DNA from: Anadara kagoshimensis
Taxonomy: Eukaryota; Mollusca; Bivalvia; Arcoida; Arcidae
Assembly: GCA_021292105.1 (NCBI GenBank)
Contig: CM037863.1
Coordinates: 13,245,125-13,309,124, forward strand
Reading direction: 5' to 3'
DNA length: 64,000 bases
Position 1 is the stretch's first letter. Each line of letters opens with the position of its first letter. The notes below the pieces were generated by a model, which did not search any database, was not told the DNA's origin, and worked only from the letters and a program-made list of their open reading frames with translations. Shown one piece after another: positions 40,832-52,330 of the stretch. Made by a program: the position numbers and the translations under genes.

Positions 40832-43800
40832 CTGTAATAGATAATAAGAAAGAAAATATTACAAACAAATAAATTTCTATTATTACATTTTATGCAGTAA
40901 AGATGAAGTAGTTTTTCAAAGATATAGGTATTACCATGTGCAAAAATTTAAAATAGGTACTGTGTTTAAGCAGACTCAATATCAATATCATTAACCCATA
41001 TGCAAAACTTGTTTTTCATGAAAAACAAACTATTCAAAAGCATAAATGCCCTTTGAACAGTCAACAATGTATATATTTTATTGAAATATACAGTCTCTAT
41101 TTTAAAATCTCTTAAATTAAATATTCATTATGGTTAAAGCATACAAATGAAGAAATTGAAAATGTCTATTTTAAACGGATTATTTATCATAATTATTGTA
41201 GAATTTATAGTTTTGCATATTGTACATATACATACTATAGGTGCTGTATGACTTTGTCGAACTCTTAGGAATCTGAAAGTTTGTCTGTCATAATAATTTA
41301 TTTTTATTTTAATATGGTATAGATTTCTTTAATAAAAATGTAGATGTTTTTAATATAGTATTATTACTTTTACATAATGAAACCTCATTTGATTCATCTT
41401 ACCAGTATGATTTTTAAAATGCAATCCATCCACCCGAAAAACTGTATCCATAAAAAAAATAGGATCTCTGTTCAAACAATAAGCATGTAAACTGCAAGCA
41501 TTGTCATAAATCACTAGCTTTGGCGCTACAACACAAATAATTGCAAATAAATCAAAACATATTTGCATGTATAATTTCTATATCTTTGAAGATTATGTGA
41601 ACACAAAAAGTATATAATGTATCTATTCTTTTAAATTAATTATCAAGTGTAATACATTTTTCCATGAAAGGCAAAAGAAAACTAAAATGAATTAGGCGGT
41701 AATGCAACATTAAAACAGAAGTTACATCAGTTTATTGCCATTTTATAGTTTTAATCAATGACTGGTACCTTATTTGATTCCACTTCTTAATACCATGAAA
41801 ATGGCCTTTGAGAAATTTTATAGATGTTTACTTAATGTAATCAGCATTACAAAGAAAAGTTAAAGCTGCAACTTATTGTACAATACAATAACTAATGTTC
41901 TAACGTATGTAGTATCTCTTAGATCAGTAATGGTTGGTATCAATATTTCATCACTAGTATTCATCTTTTTTATGTAGTATTTACATGATTTAAGTGTATA
42001 TATATTTATACATGTATGTGGTTGATATGTGACAAGTATGTAAACTAAATTATTATTATCATGATTATTATTATTACAAACCACAATGTATTATTTATAC
42101 TAGAGTATGACAAATGTCCCAATACATCTCCAGCGATGATGTCAATGTGGCAGGAGAATGTTCTATTGTGTGATTGCATATTCAACATAAATCAATACTC
42201 AGATTCATGGATAAACCATTGCATGTTGCATTTAATTTTTATGTTCATAAGTGGCAATGCTTCTCACCTTGCTTAAACTGTGTTCTTAACAATGTGAATG
42301 GAACATCTGGAGATTCATGCAGTTTCATGACTTGGAAACCATAACATATGCCTGTTAAATATATTAAAAGTCTCTTACAATAGTCTGTTTAAATAAATTG
42401 TAAATCTATGATATTTAACAAGCTGTCAATATGACATAGCACTATTATTGTCTGAAAAAAGACCAATACTGTTTTTCAACTGTCAGTCACACAACCACTT
42501 AATTACTCTCATTTGAAGCAGTCTCTTTATTACAAAACCTAAGTTTTGTGTCATTGGAAATTTTTTATTCAAAACTCCCTTAGATTATATGTTAAAAGGC
42601 AGAAAAAATAGTGTCAAGAACGTAATGTCGTAATATGCAAAACAACAGAAATCATTTACTTGTGTCTATAAATATAGAAACATTTCCTGCCTACCTATTC
42701 TCTAGTGGAAGTAATAAATATAAAAATTAGTTTAAAATCTTTTGTTAAAAAATTTAAAAATGGGCAGTTGATTAAAATATATATTCAAGCCTTATATCCT
42801 TGAAGAGGGTAACAATTTTGTAAGCATTTTTTTCTGTAATTCTACATATTTCATATTAATCAGACCCCATGAAATAATAATAACAATAATGGCAGTAACC
42901 ATAACTCATTAAACAAAGTTTTTCATTTATGTAAGACTTTTTAAAATTAAAATAAATGCTATAGTAAAAGGTCATCTATGTGAAAATCTTACCATGTTCA
43001 CAAAAGAGGGTGAAAACTCCTGGGAGGAGACTTGGGTGCCCTTTTGCAAACTTTTTGCAAAAATCTTCCATTGTCTTTGATCCTTTGGAATCTGCAACAA
43101 AGAGACCCCTTTTCCGAACTTTTGGCAAAGCTGGGAAATAGCATAAACTGTCATCATCATCTGGCTTTTCAGATGGACACTTTTCTTTAAGAAAAGGGTC
43201 AAAAACTTTCCCTTGAAAATGTGGCAGGCAGTCTCCAATTTTTTTGTGAGGAAACTTTTCCTTTAAGCTTTTCAGCAATTTGAAAATTACAGGTATAGTT
43301 TGCTGTAGTTTGCACAAAGCTATGTCATTCTGTACAGGATTTTCACCTTCTGAAAATGTTTTATTCATAAAATTAAAAAAGTCTATTGATGGTGGGATGA
43401 AACTGCATAAAGGGTAAGGAGATGCAAGCACTTTAACTAAATCCCTCCAAACTGGATTAACAAAATATCTGTCTCCCTTCAAAGTGCTCTCCTCATCAAT
43501 GATGTGCCTTATCAGCTCAACAATTTCAGTGCTTCCATTTTCATCTTTTATCAGCTGTAACATTTTCTGTAATTGCTCCTTTCCAATGCCTTTTGTTGGT
43601 TTAAGATAATCCAAGAGGCAACTTCTAACAAATTTGGAGAAAAGGGTACGCTCTTTGATTCTGCAAAATTATAACGAAACAGAAGTTATATATTAAATTA
43701 AAACAAAACTAAAACTTTTTAACATTTAACATCAATTCTAATATCTTTACCATTAAATACCTTTCCAAACATCTTCCTGATCAAAGAATTTTTTTGATTA

Positions 43801-46800
43801 GATAGATATCAATGTAAAAGCAGACAATATTGATGGGCATGCCTTGGTTCCACAGTACTTTTTCGTTATTATTATTTTAAATTTTTTTAAACTTTATAAC
43901 ATAACTAATTTATACTTATTTCTACGAGTGTTTCTATGTAATTAATAGGATTAATATATCCTGGAAAATTAAGGGCTGAAAATAATTTACCAAACCCATA
44001 TTATCTTCCCACCTAGGTGCATACAAATGAGAACAAGAGTGTCTCTGCCATAGGAATTCCTATTTTACTGAAAAGGAGCTATACATTTGATGTTTAAAAC
44101 GATTTGAAGGGCCATCAATCAAATTCTGCAGCCAGTTCAAAAACAAAAACAAAAACAAAAGCAATATATTAAACATTATTGCTTCTTGCGAAACTATACT
44201 GAATTTGAACGGAATTAAATGAAAAATGAAATGGTTCTAGCATTTTCTACATACTGTCCTTTTTTGGCTTTCAGAGGGACATTACTCTGAGAAATTTGCA
44301 CAGTTAACTCCTCTTCTGGTGAACACAATGTCATTCGAATATTTATGTATTCCAAGTTAAGTAAAAATAGCTTTAATGGTGTTGGAGGAGTACATGTAGG
44401 TCGAAAAAAATTACTACAGATGGCTGGACATCAGACAAACGGATAGACAACGCCATACTATAATAAGTCTTGTTTAAAAAAACAGGCGTATAAAAAGGTT
44501 AAATGTCAACAAACCTTCTGATATGTCATATGGCACATATGTTTCCTGAAACCCAAATTATTCCCTTTTTTATTTCTCACAAGTAATTGTGAGATTCTTT
44601 TTTCCTGAAATTTGGGTGGTATAGGATTCATGCCAAAACAATGAATCACAATATTAATACATGTACTTCAAAAAGGTGCTCTTAGCATATAAAGTGATCA
44701 ACCTTATCAGTCTACATTTGGTTTAAACTCCAAAAATTCACATGGCAACAAATGTTTATGATATTGGGTTTAGAAAATATATCTGGCAATTTATATGCAC
44801 CACTTTTTACCACCTTCTACTCCGTCATGTCATAACTAGGGTCTGCTACCTAAGCCCTTTAATGCTACTGATTGCTTGTTATGTTAGAATGTGGTGACAT
44901 TTTTAAGTCATTTATATCAAGTCAATTTCAATCATCTCAGGCATTTAAAAAAATTCAGGAATACATATGTATAACGTAGAATCCACCTTACCTTCCAGGA
45001 TCTACTTTGTCGTACAGTTCAGTATGGTTTCTGTCTGTTGAAAAAATATTTTTCCATGATAACAACTCTTTTCTAAATGCTACAGATGTAGCATCCATTA
45101 CAACGGTTTCAGGCGCTGGGCCGCATTGCGGACAACTGAATGAGCTACAATAATTCAAGTCTAACAAATCTAGGAATGCATACCAAGATTCCTTGAAATC
45201 ACTGTAACTCATTTTATCTGGAAAATCTGGATATCCAGCATCCACAAACATCTTTTTCAGTACACAATACTCAGTAAATATGGTTGTCCTATAATAGTGA
45301 ATTTAATTAACCATTAGAGATCAGTCTAATCAAATAAATATGAAGTTATAATTACATCTTCATTTCTATCTGTAAACAAGACAACACAATAACCTGTATC
45401 ATTCAAATGGATATGAGAGCACTCACTGAGAAAAAATGTTGGTCATCCAAAAAGCATATAACAACAGTGGCACAAGCTGAAAATTGTAAAGGCATATGTT
45501 GAATTATAATCTATATCAGCAAAAAAATGGTCATGACTGACAATGACTTCATTTAGACTTTTTCAAAACTGAAAATGAAAAATCTATGTCAACATCTTTA
45601 AATTCACTAATAAACTGAGGTAAATACACTAGGTTGTGACACTGACCTAATTTTAAATGGTAATTGAAGAAAATTACAATTGTCTGAGGGGAACTTATAC
45701 CCCCACCCCCAGAGATGTATCCCCAATCTCATATACCCATGTGACCTTCACCTTTAAAGCATGATCATTGTCAATGACTTACACTAATCTTTCTACAGAA
45801 ACCTTGACCTTTTACACAACCAGCACATCCTTGGAACATGGGTACCATGAAATAACTCCAACGCAACAGTGATTTATGGTCTGGTCATGATTTCAAACAT
45901 ATGCTCTCCATGACCTTAATCTTTAAGATAAGGCCTTGTTTCAAGTTGATAACACTCTTTGACCACAGAGATATTTTTTTAAAGCTTTGTGAAATTCCCA
46001 TGAAGCTACAATGAGTCCCAGACACTATTTCCAAACATAAAAACTATCCGACCTTGACCAAAAAAGCTTGCTGGGAGTATAGAAACAAAATCAAAATCCA
46101 TGTATTATATCTCTAGATTTGTCATATAGTGAAGCTAATATTTCATATCAATTGAATAATATTTTAACTTACTTTCCTGTCAAGAAGTAATACATAAATC
46201 GCCTTAAAATAGAGTGGCAAATAATATTTCGTCCCATATTTAGACAACACTGGTTGTACCCATCATAGTGGAAAATCTTTTCACAATTTTTACATTTCTT
46301 TGTTGAGACTGTAACATAATAATTATGTAATAATAATAGTTAAATAAATGACATATAACATACATATATACTCTTTGAAACACACATATATTACTGACAA
46401 ATTTAATACCTTAAAACTGTTCCTGCCAAACCCTTGTTAGCATGGGCATTCATAACAAGCCTCATATTAAATTTTAAGTTGACTTTAATACACAACTTTC
46501 GCATTCTGCAGTTGCCCACACAGGAAAAGTAAAACCCATTCTGGATGAGACAAAACATAATTGAATAAGTAAGACTAGATTCAAACTGTTAGCACATTAC
46601 AATATTGCTAAAGGTGTCAGGTTCTATGCAAAACATTTTCAACTTGGTGCAATTTGTAACCTTATATACTTCACCAAGTATAGCCAATTATTACATACCA
46701 TTATGAACATTATTATCCAAACCACTCAACTATACTGATAGAATGTGGACAAATAAAAAAAATTAGACCATATATTTTGGCTTTGTGAAAATCTTTCATT

Positions 46801-49800
46801 TTCATTTTTCAAATGATCACTAAAATTTTTAATTAATCTTTACTTTAATATATAAGTAGTACAATTTACTATATGACCTTAATTGCTATATATATTGACA
46901 TTATTTTATAAACAAACAAGGTAAAAAAGAAGGGACATACCTTCAATTTCAAGTATTTGATTTGTCAGAAACAAATTTGACTTTTCTTGTTATCTTCCAG
47001 TCCTACATTTCTACCACATGAATAACATCTGTCAGTCTCTGGATCTATCTTTAGAATGCCGCCACTTTCAAGAAACCTTTCCATATATGGAGTTTTGTAT
47101 ATGGTTTGCATGGAAAAAGAGGAATTGAACGTATTTTTTTTTTGAATGGCAAGTTTGACGATATGGTTCTCTTTCACACTGCTGTATAACTTCCTCTGCA
47201 TGAATTTTGTAAAATGTATTTAGGTGCTTACACCTTACTATGCAGCAACCACATGTTAAACATCTGAATCCTGTAACATTTCTTTGGATAATTCCAGGAT
47301 CAGTTTGTTGGTTAACAACAAACAATCCCTCTTTTAGAATAGAAAATTCCTGCAAGGAAAAGAACATTAGCACATTAAATTGCTGTAATTACTTAAAACA
47401 TACTATGCTGTATGTTGTTTGAACTTTTGCTTCAGGTGTGACGGGTAAACCATTTCATAGTAATGTTCATTGCTCTGTTCCCATATAAGTCATACAGATA
47501 TATTTATTGTAAACAACAGTGCTAAACAGGGTTGCAAAATTTCACCACCACTTTCTTCAATTTATATTAATTATTTTGCCATTGAAATAAATAATTTAAG
47601 TTGTGGTTTTGAAATTGGATTATATGCTGATGATATTCCACTTATTTGTCCAAAAGAACAATCTTTACAAGCTTTGTTTGATTGAGTAAATGTTTGAGAT
47701 TTTGCATCAATGATGACAAGACAAAAGTGGTACATTTTAAAAATCTGTTGACTTTAATTAGAGACTTCTATTTTACCTGTGGTGATGTCAACATTGAAAG
47801 ATTGGTTGGTTGGTTGTAATGTTGTTTATCATCACATCAGTAATTTTTCAGTTAGTCACAATGTTTATTAATCTGTATTGTGCTATATGGTCTGCCTTGT
47901 ATGCACGCAGGTCAACTTTAAAGTGCTAGCTCACCGAGTCAGTATGCTACAGACAAGCATACCACATCCCCAATCACATTACGCTGACACCAGATGAACT
48001 AGTCAATACTCTGTCCTATACAATACCAAATTATAAAGTCTTATGTATGACCCAGCTGGGGTTCAAACCCACAATCTCCTATTCTAGAGGCAGGATAAAA
48101 AGAACTGATACATGTGTATATACATGTTATAGGAAAAAAAAAGAACTTGAAATTTTCTGTACATGCACTTGGCAAGACTGCCAATAGGGTACATTTTGTA
48201 TTTTCAAAATTATATACAAAAAAAGTTTATATGATAGGGCCTTTTGTGGCCCCAAAATATAACAAAAATTTACAATTTTAATCATGTATCAATTTGAAGT
48301 TTAAATTTGAGTGAAAAATATTTCATCATTTTACGGCCATTTTAGGTCATACTGGAAAGTATTAGTGCAAACAAGAACAAACTTCATACTTTGTAGGATG
48401 TTGCCAGTCAAAATTTGTGAAAAAAATCTGATAATGGTAAAAATATGAAAATAAGTAATATTTGTTATCTTTACTGACATTGAACATATTTAAATAATGT
48501 CAAAACCAATTCCATTATATATTCTTTCATGATACATACTAATGTACACTTTTGTTCAATTTATTTCTAAACAATTCCTTTTGGGTGCATTATAGGGCCC
48601 TTGTCATATATTCACTGTGGTGCAATGCATTATGAAGTGTATACAAATTTTTATCGGTCTTTGGTGGAACCTGTGCTTTATTATGGTTCTGTTATATGGG
48701 GACTTAACTAATACTATGACATGCAAGTACTTTTTCCTGTGGTCAAATATTGCAACCAAAGGCGATATGTGTGTGTGTGTGTGTGGTTTTAAATATGAAT
48801 GTTTCTGATAAGTATAAAATTTTACAAGTCAAGGAAAAGTATATACCGGTAGTCTTGATTCAAGTCTTGGTGTAATTGACATATCGCTGACCATGCCCAT
48901 TATGTTCTGACAAAGGAAAGAATAAAAACTCAGCCTGAATTGCGCTGTTTAATTATGTCACTTACACTAGTACGTCATTAGTTGCCATGACGCTGCTATT
49001 GTACCATTATGGTAGCCTTTGATGTAACATTGTGGGCATAGTCGGCGATCGTTCAATTGATTATAGAATATTCTTTCATTAAATAAGGTGTGAAGTTCTG
49101 GAAGAGAAAATGGAAAGGGATCCTTGGAAAACACCACTGGCCTTGGGTAGGTGAGCTGACAAATTTTCTCACACTAGATTATGCTCAATTGAGATTCAAA
49201 CCTAGGAGGCGAGAAGGTGTTGTTATCCATAAGTTTACTACCAACAAACCAATGAAGTTCCCATGTTGATCAGAATTAAGAAATACATATAACATTATGA
49301 TTTAACATATGGGCATTGGACATTTGAGCGAAAGTATAGGACAAAAGAGCAAAAATAAACAGACATTTGAACGATGAAGTAATGGACATTTAAGCGACAG
49401 AATTTTTACCCATTTGAGTGAAATTCCAAATAAATGGTAGACATTTGCGTGACATATTTTCTTGTCCCCTGCTCACCATAAGCACCAAATTAAAACTTAT
49501 AAAATCCATTAATAGTCTAACACTACATTTCATAAAACTGTTACAACTTGGTACAATTTACAGGTAAAAGCTTAAAGTAAAATAACTTTCAGATCTTTTC
49601 CAGATCAATATTTAAATTACAGGTACATGTAAATCTGTTGTGATCGACTTCACCATTTGCATATTACTGATAAAATTTTCGCAAATATTCAGCTTTTTCT
49701 CGCTCTACTTTTCAAACTGGAACAGAAAGTTGATTTAGACTGTGGCTTAAATGTCCATCGGTAAATACAGGTAATGTTTAAAATCTGTCGCTAAAATGTC

Positions 49801-49921
49801 TACAAAAGTCCTCTCTCAAATGTCCACTATTAGTTTTTTTAGTTTTCGGTCAGATGTCCTGTGCCCTTAATACTCACCTCTGTAGAAATTTCAACATCAC
49901 TGGATTGCTCAATTGTATCAC
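40629..49921 (-). CDS. KDZ/HMGXB3-related DDE transposase-like gene, frameshifted
   Basis: Minus-strand exons in order: 49921-49878, 47349-46941, 46308-46173, 45288-44992, 43660-42993, 42351-42268, 41525-41403 and 40831-40629 (TAA). Every junction is GT-AG and in phase. The N-terminal half has Cys pairs (CLTCGCC, CYSCG, CKNC, CPQCGP) likely to bind zinc. Likely DDE acids are D in VVMDATS (exon 45288), D in VIYDNACSL (exon 41525) and E in SQVVEQSNSRL (exon 40831). The order of CEHGICYGF, YDNAC, V-D-x-L/F-H-x3-H-T and E-Q-x-N-S is shared with the C-terminal part of vertebrate HMGXB3. The 5' end is not identified. Two opposite frameshifts in exon 47349-46941 make this copy non-functional as written, unless they are assembly errors. 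Confidence 0.7.
41403..41525 (-). CDS. Exon with YDNAC motif
   Basis: It encodes APKLVIYDNACSLHAYCLNR, then V-D-G-L-H-F-K-N-H-T. The Asp of YDNAC is the likely second catalytic acid of an RNase H-fold transposase, and the following D-x-x-H-x3-H-T pattern is characteristic of the HMGXB3-related family. GT-AG boundaries and phase 1 at both ends are clear. Confidence 0.8.
42993..43660 (-). CDS. Largest exon of the KDZ-like gene
   Basis: A 668-bp exon with no internal stop, entered in phase 2 (AG|A) and left in phase 1 at FCEHG. It contains VNPVWRDLVKVLASPYPLC and KIGDCLPHFQG and ends in GVFTLFCEHG, which joins GICYGFQVM in the next exon (42351-42268). The uninterrupted frame over this length argues that the copy is young or under selection. 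Confidence 0.75.
43661..44991. other. Intron with a diffuse dispersed repeat
   Basis: Intron of the KDZ-like gene. From about 44020 to 44470 the text (AGGGACATTACTCTGAG, GGTGTTGGAGGAGTACATG, GATGGCTGGACATCAGACAAACGG) is of the style of dispersed non-coding repeats in bivalve genomes. No ends or coding sequence were identified. Confidence 0.35.
44992..45288 (-). CDS. Exon with first catalytic Asp and zinc knuckle
   Basis: Contains CSSFSCPQCGPAPETVVMDA; the Asp after the C-x2-C pair corresponds to the first acid of the DDE core in related proteins (I/V-x-D-G/A-T-S). Entered in phase 2 after ATTATAG and ends before GTAAGG. Confidence 0.75.
45600..46080. repeat. Degenerate dispersed repeat rich in ACCTTGACC/GACCTT words
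   Basis: This intronic stretch has recurring words (GTGACCTTCACC, CCTTGACCTTT, CATGACCTTAATC, CGACCTTGACC) of a kind also present at 53160-53930 (CACCTTGACATTTGAACC, TTGACCTTTGAACTCATGA). The two regions are probably diverged copies of one dispersed family. No boundaries are visible. Confidence 0.4.
46941..47349 (-). CDS. Zinc-cluster exon with two reciprocal frameshifts
   Basis: A 409-bp exon between TCCTTGCAG and GTATGT. It opens in frame from the previous exon and shows CLTCGCCIVRCKHL. At a run of ten A (plus-strand T at 47134-47143) the sensible frame shifts by one and continues through YMERFLESGGILKID and CYSCGRN. A second shift of opposite sign near 46980-46990, at a short A run, restores the first frame for SNLFLTNQILEIE. 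Read literally, translation stops at a TGA near 47068. Total exon length still fits the flanking phases. Homopolymer assembly errors and genuine decay are both possible. Confidence 0.65.
47505..48760 (+). pseudogene. Broken LINE reverse transcriptase fragment
   Basis: Opposite in strand to the host gene, inside its intron. From about 47505 the plus strand reads AKQGCKISPPLSSIYINYFA and then LYADDIPLICPKE, the finger/palm block with Y-A-D-D of non-LTR reverse transcriptases, followed after a stop by LRFCINDDKTKVVHFKN. From about 48615 a downstream LINE piece appears (VYTNFYRSLVEPVLYYGSVI then W-G). The parts are separated by a SINE-like insertion and contain stops and frameshifts, so it is a dead copy. 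No 5' or 3' end was found. Confidence 0.7.
47805..48110 (-). mobile_element. SINE-like insertion within the LINE fragment
   Basis: On the minus strand a Pol III B-box-like GGTTTGAACCC (about 48070-48060) follows GGAGATTGTG and is followed by CCAGCTGGGTCATAC, the usual layout behind a tRNA-derived head. The body continues with GGTGTCAGCGTAATGTGATT and GTGGTATGCTTGTCTG. The A box is not clear, so the head may be truncated. It splits the reverse transcriptase fragment and is therefore younger than it. Confidence 0.5.
49311..49866. mobile_element. MITE-like element with inverted subterminal repeats
   Basis: The ends form an imperfect inverted repeat: GGGCATTGGACATTTGAGCG... at 49311 against the complement of ...CAGATGTCCTGTGCCC at 49866, 19 of 23 positions matching. 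Inside the left end the word (G/A)GACATTTGAGCGA recurs about five times with variation. Inside the right end its complement (TCGCT(C/T)AAATGTCC) recurs about four times. There is no coding sequence and no convincing target duplication. The right end lies about 10 bp from the splice donor at 49877 of the minus-strand gene. Confidence 0.7.
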
Positions 49922-50820
49922 CTATAAAAAGAAGAGAGTAATTTGTAACTAAAAAATATGTACGTGGCAAAAACCAATGCAACCAAGACCATGTCACTAT
50001 TAAAGTTCATGAAAGAAACACATGAAACAAGCAAACATTAAAAGAAAAGACAAACACATATTGGGACTTCATTACAAAATTCTCTACTTTAGAAGGGCAC
50101 TTGATTTAATGATAATATCATGTCCAGTCACTTAACACTAGGAATTACAGATTCTTATCTTAATAGCATCATTCAATTTGATACGGATTTTGAAAACTTC
50201 CTACAATATTGTCAAATGGAAACAATATCAAAGGAAATCACAAAGAATATACCAGAACCACAGGATCAGAAACAATTAACACCATCCAAATTGTTGAATG
50301 TACATCCAACAAAATAAAAAAAAAAGTCTGATGTCAAATCAAACTGAAGATGGGACAACAGAGACAAAAATTCAAGGATAATAAAGTTAACATTTTTTAA
50401 AAATTGACTCTAAGCAAGAAAAACAAAAATACCAAATGGGCTTAAATACATTACAAGGTATATTCTGAAACTGATGGGAAAATAATAGCAAAAACCAGCA
50501 TCCTTTCTTTTTCACGCAGCATTTCTGCAACAATGCAATGCAACTAGCATAATGCAGAAAAATTATTAATATAATCTGACATAATATTAGTTACAGTGAT
50601 TGTGCAATAGTAGATTAGATAAAAGGCACAAAACAATAACAATAAGAACCCCTAAAAACAAAAACACAAAAAAAAACCCCGACATTTAAATACGAAATAT
50701 TTTATCAGGTAAAACTAAATTTCATTAAAACCAATATTTTCTCATATTCTTTTAAGACCAACATATGTCCCAGTATGATAACACCATAATAACCATTAAT
50801 ATACCATCTGATGAACTTAC

Positions 50821-50858
50821 CTTCAACAAACTGGTTTAATAAAATCCCAAGAATCGTG
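50821..50858 (-). CDS. Possible further upstream exon of the KDZ-like gene
   Basis: A 38-bp segment between CTGTAG and GTAAGT on the minus strand reads T-I-L-G-I-L-L-N-Q-F-V-E and joins the exon at 49921 in frame. No exon supplying its two incoming bases was found, so it could equally be chance. Confidence 0.3.
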
Positions 50859-51779
50859 CTACAGCCACAAAATGATACATGGAGACCAGAGCACAGTCAA
50901 AAAGTCAATGGTTATTCGAAAATAACAATGAAGAGTCTCAGGGGGTCTATAAATACACAATTCAGTGAAATGACAAAAGAGTTTACATTAATGTTGTGAG
51001 TGACTAGGTTTTCAAACAATATCTACTAACTTTTTTGGTCCTGCTATAAATTGCTCAGGTAATATTTATGGTACATTTCCTTTCAATTTTTCAATAGGCA
51101 CCTACAATTCCACCATCAATTCAAACACTATTTCCTTCAAAGTTTAAAAGACCAATATGGATTACAATATGTCAGTCATGAAACACAACAGAACAATTAT
51201 CAGGGGCACTGAACTAACACAGAAGTTTTTTCTCAAAGTTGGTATGCAACAGGTTCTCTATGTCATCTCATGTTACATTTTTTAAGGTATCCCACCCCCA
51301 AAAAGACAAAACTGGATGCATGGAAAGCCTACCTTTTTTTGTTATATTTATGAACATGACTAGTAGTTGTACTCATATATCCTAATTATTTTGCCTTATA
51401 TGCATTGGTCAGATACTGAAATGGGCCAGGGGAGATAACTCCTTAAACCTAGTAAAATGGACTAAAAACCTATAAATACTCCAAAATATGTGGGTTTTCT
51501 CCCTAATATGCAGTACTGATGATATTAATTGAATGAAAATAGTATACTCAAATGCTAACTCTAATGTTTGATACATTACAGTCATAATATTTAAAAAAAA
51601 TAAGTTTTTAGAATGATAAAGGGAGATAACTCTATATTTCATGTATTTGTATAGAACCCTGGTGTATGTATGTGTTTTTATGTCACCATATTCAATAATT
51701 TCAATGGTAAGCATATTTTTTTCTTTCAAAATTTTGAATATCACAACTGTTGGATGTTTTTAGTAATAATTAACACCCT

Positions 51780-51813
51780 TCAAATATAAATCTATACTTT
51801 GAAAGGGAGTGGT

Positions 51814-51849
<36 letters not shown>

Positions 51850-52330
51850 CTGAGGGTGTTTCATCAATGTACAACAACTACTGAAGCTAGTATAGGTTTC
51901 ATGAAGAATATTATACAACCATATTTTTGGTCAAAATTTTACAGGATTGTTCCAAAAACAAGTATATGTTGAGCTTATTAACATCAATTAAGTATATAGC
52001 TAATACTTTGGATTAATGGTGGGGGAGGGGGGGGCTTGAGGGCTGAGGGATTTCATAAATTTATAGCCAATATTTGAATCACATTATCAGGATTTGTTCC
52101 GTTAAATCTACCATGGTTTGTTTTTCTTTTTTTTACATTCCTTTACTAGGTTGTTTCAAAATCTATACTTTGTAATTGGGGTGGGGTTTGATGGGGTGGG
52201 GTGGGGTGTGAGGGGGGTTCATAAATCTTCTATTATAATTAGAACTTGCTTCATGAAGAACATTATACTTACCATGTTTCTTAGAATTCATTTACTTCTA
52301 GATTGTTTTCAAATTTATTTTATATATAAG
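51780..52330. repeat. Degenerate tandem units with G-rich cores, about 200 bp each
   Basis: Three related units are centred on G-rich runs at 51817, 52018 and 52185. Each is followed by GAGGG..TTCAT and, in at least two, by TCATGAAGAA[T/C]ATTATAC and ATTGTT[C/T][C/T]. Divergence between units is high. Confidence 0.55.
51817..51848 (+). repeat. 32-base G homopolymer
   Basis: An unbroken run of 32 G after GGTGGA. Similar short G-rich motifs (GGTGGGGGAGGGGGGGG near 52018, GGGGTGGGGTGGGG near 52190) recur about 200 bp apart with shared flanking text (TTCATGAAGAA[T/C]ATTATAC), so the tract belongs to a degenerate tandem block. Its true length is uncertain because homopolymers assemble poorly. Confidence 0.85.

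Noticed and set aside
48058..48071. Functional tRNA gene suggested by a B-box-like sequence
   Set aside because: No cloverleaf or clear A box; the follow-on sequence is that of a SINE body.
50120..50317. 65-codon plus-strand frame
   Set aside because: No splice or start context and no recognisable motif; lies in AT-rich DNA opposite the KDZ-like gene.
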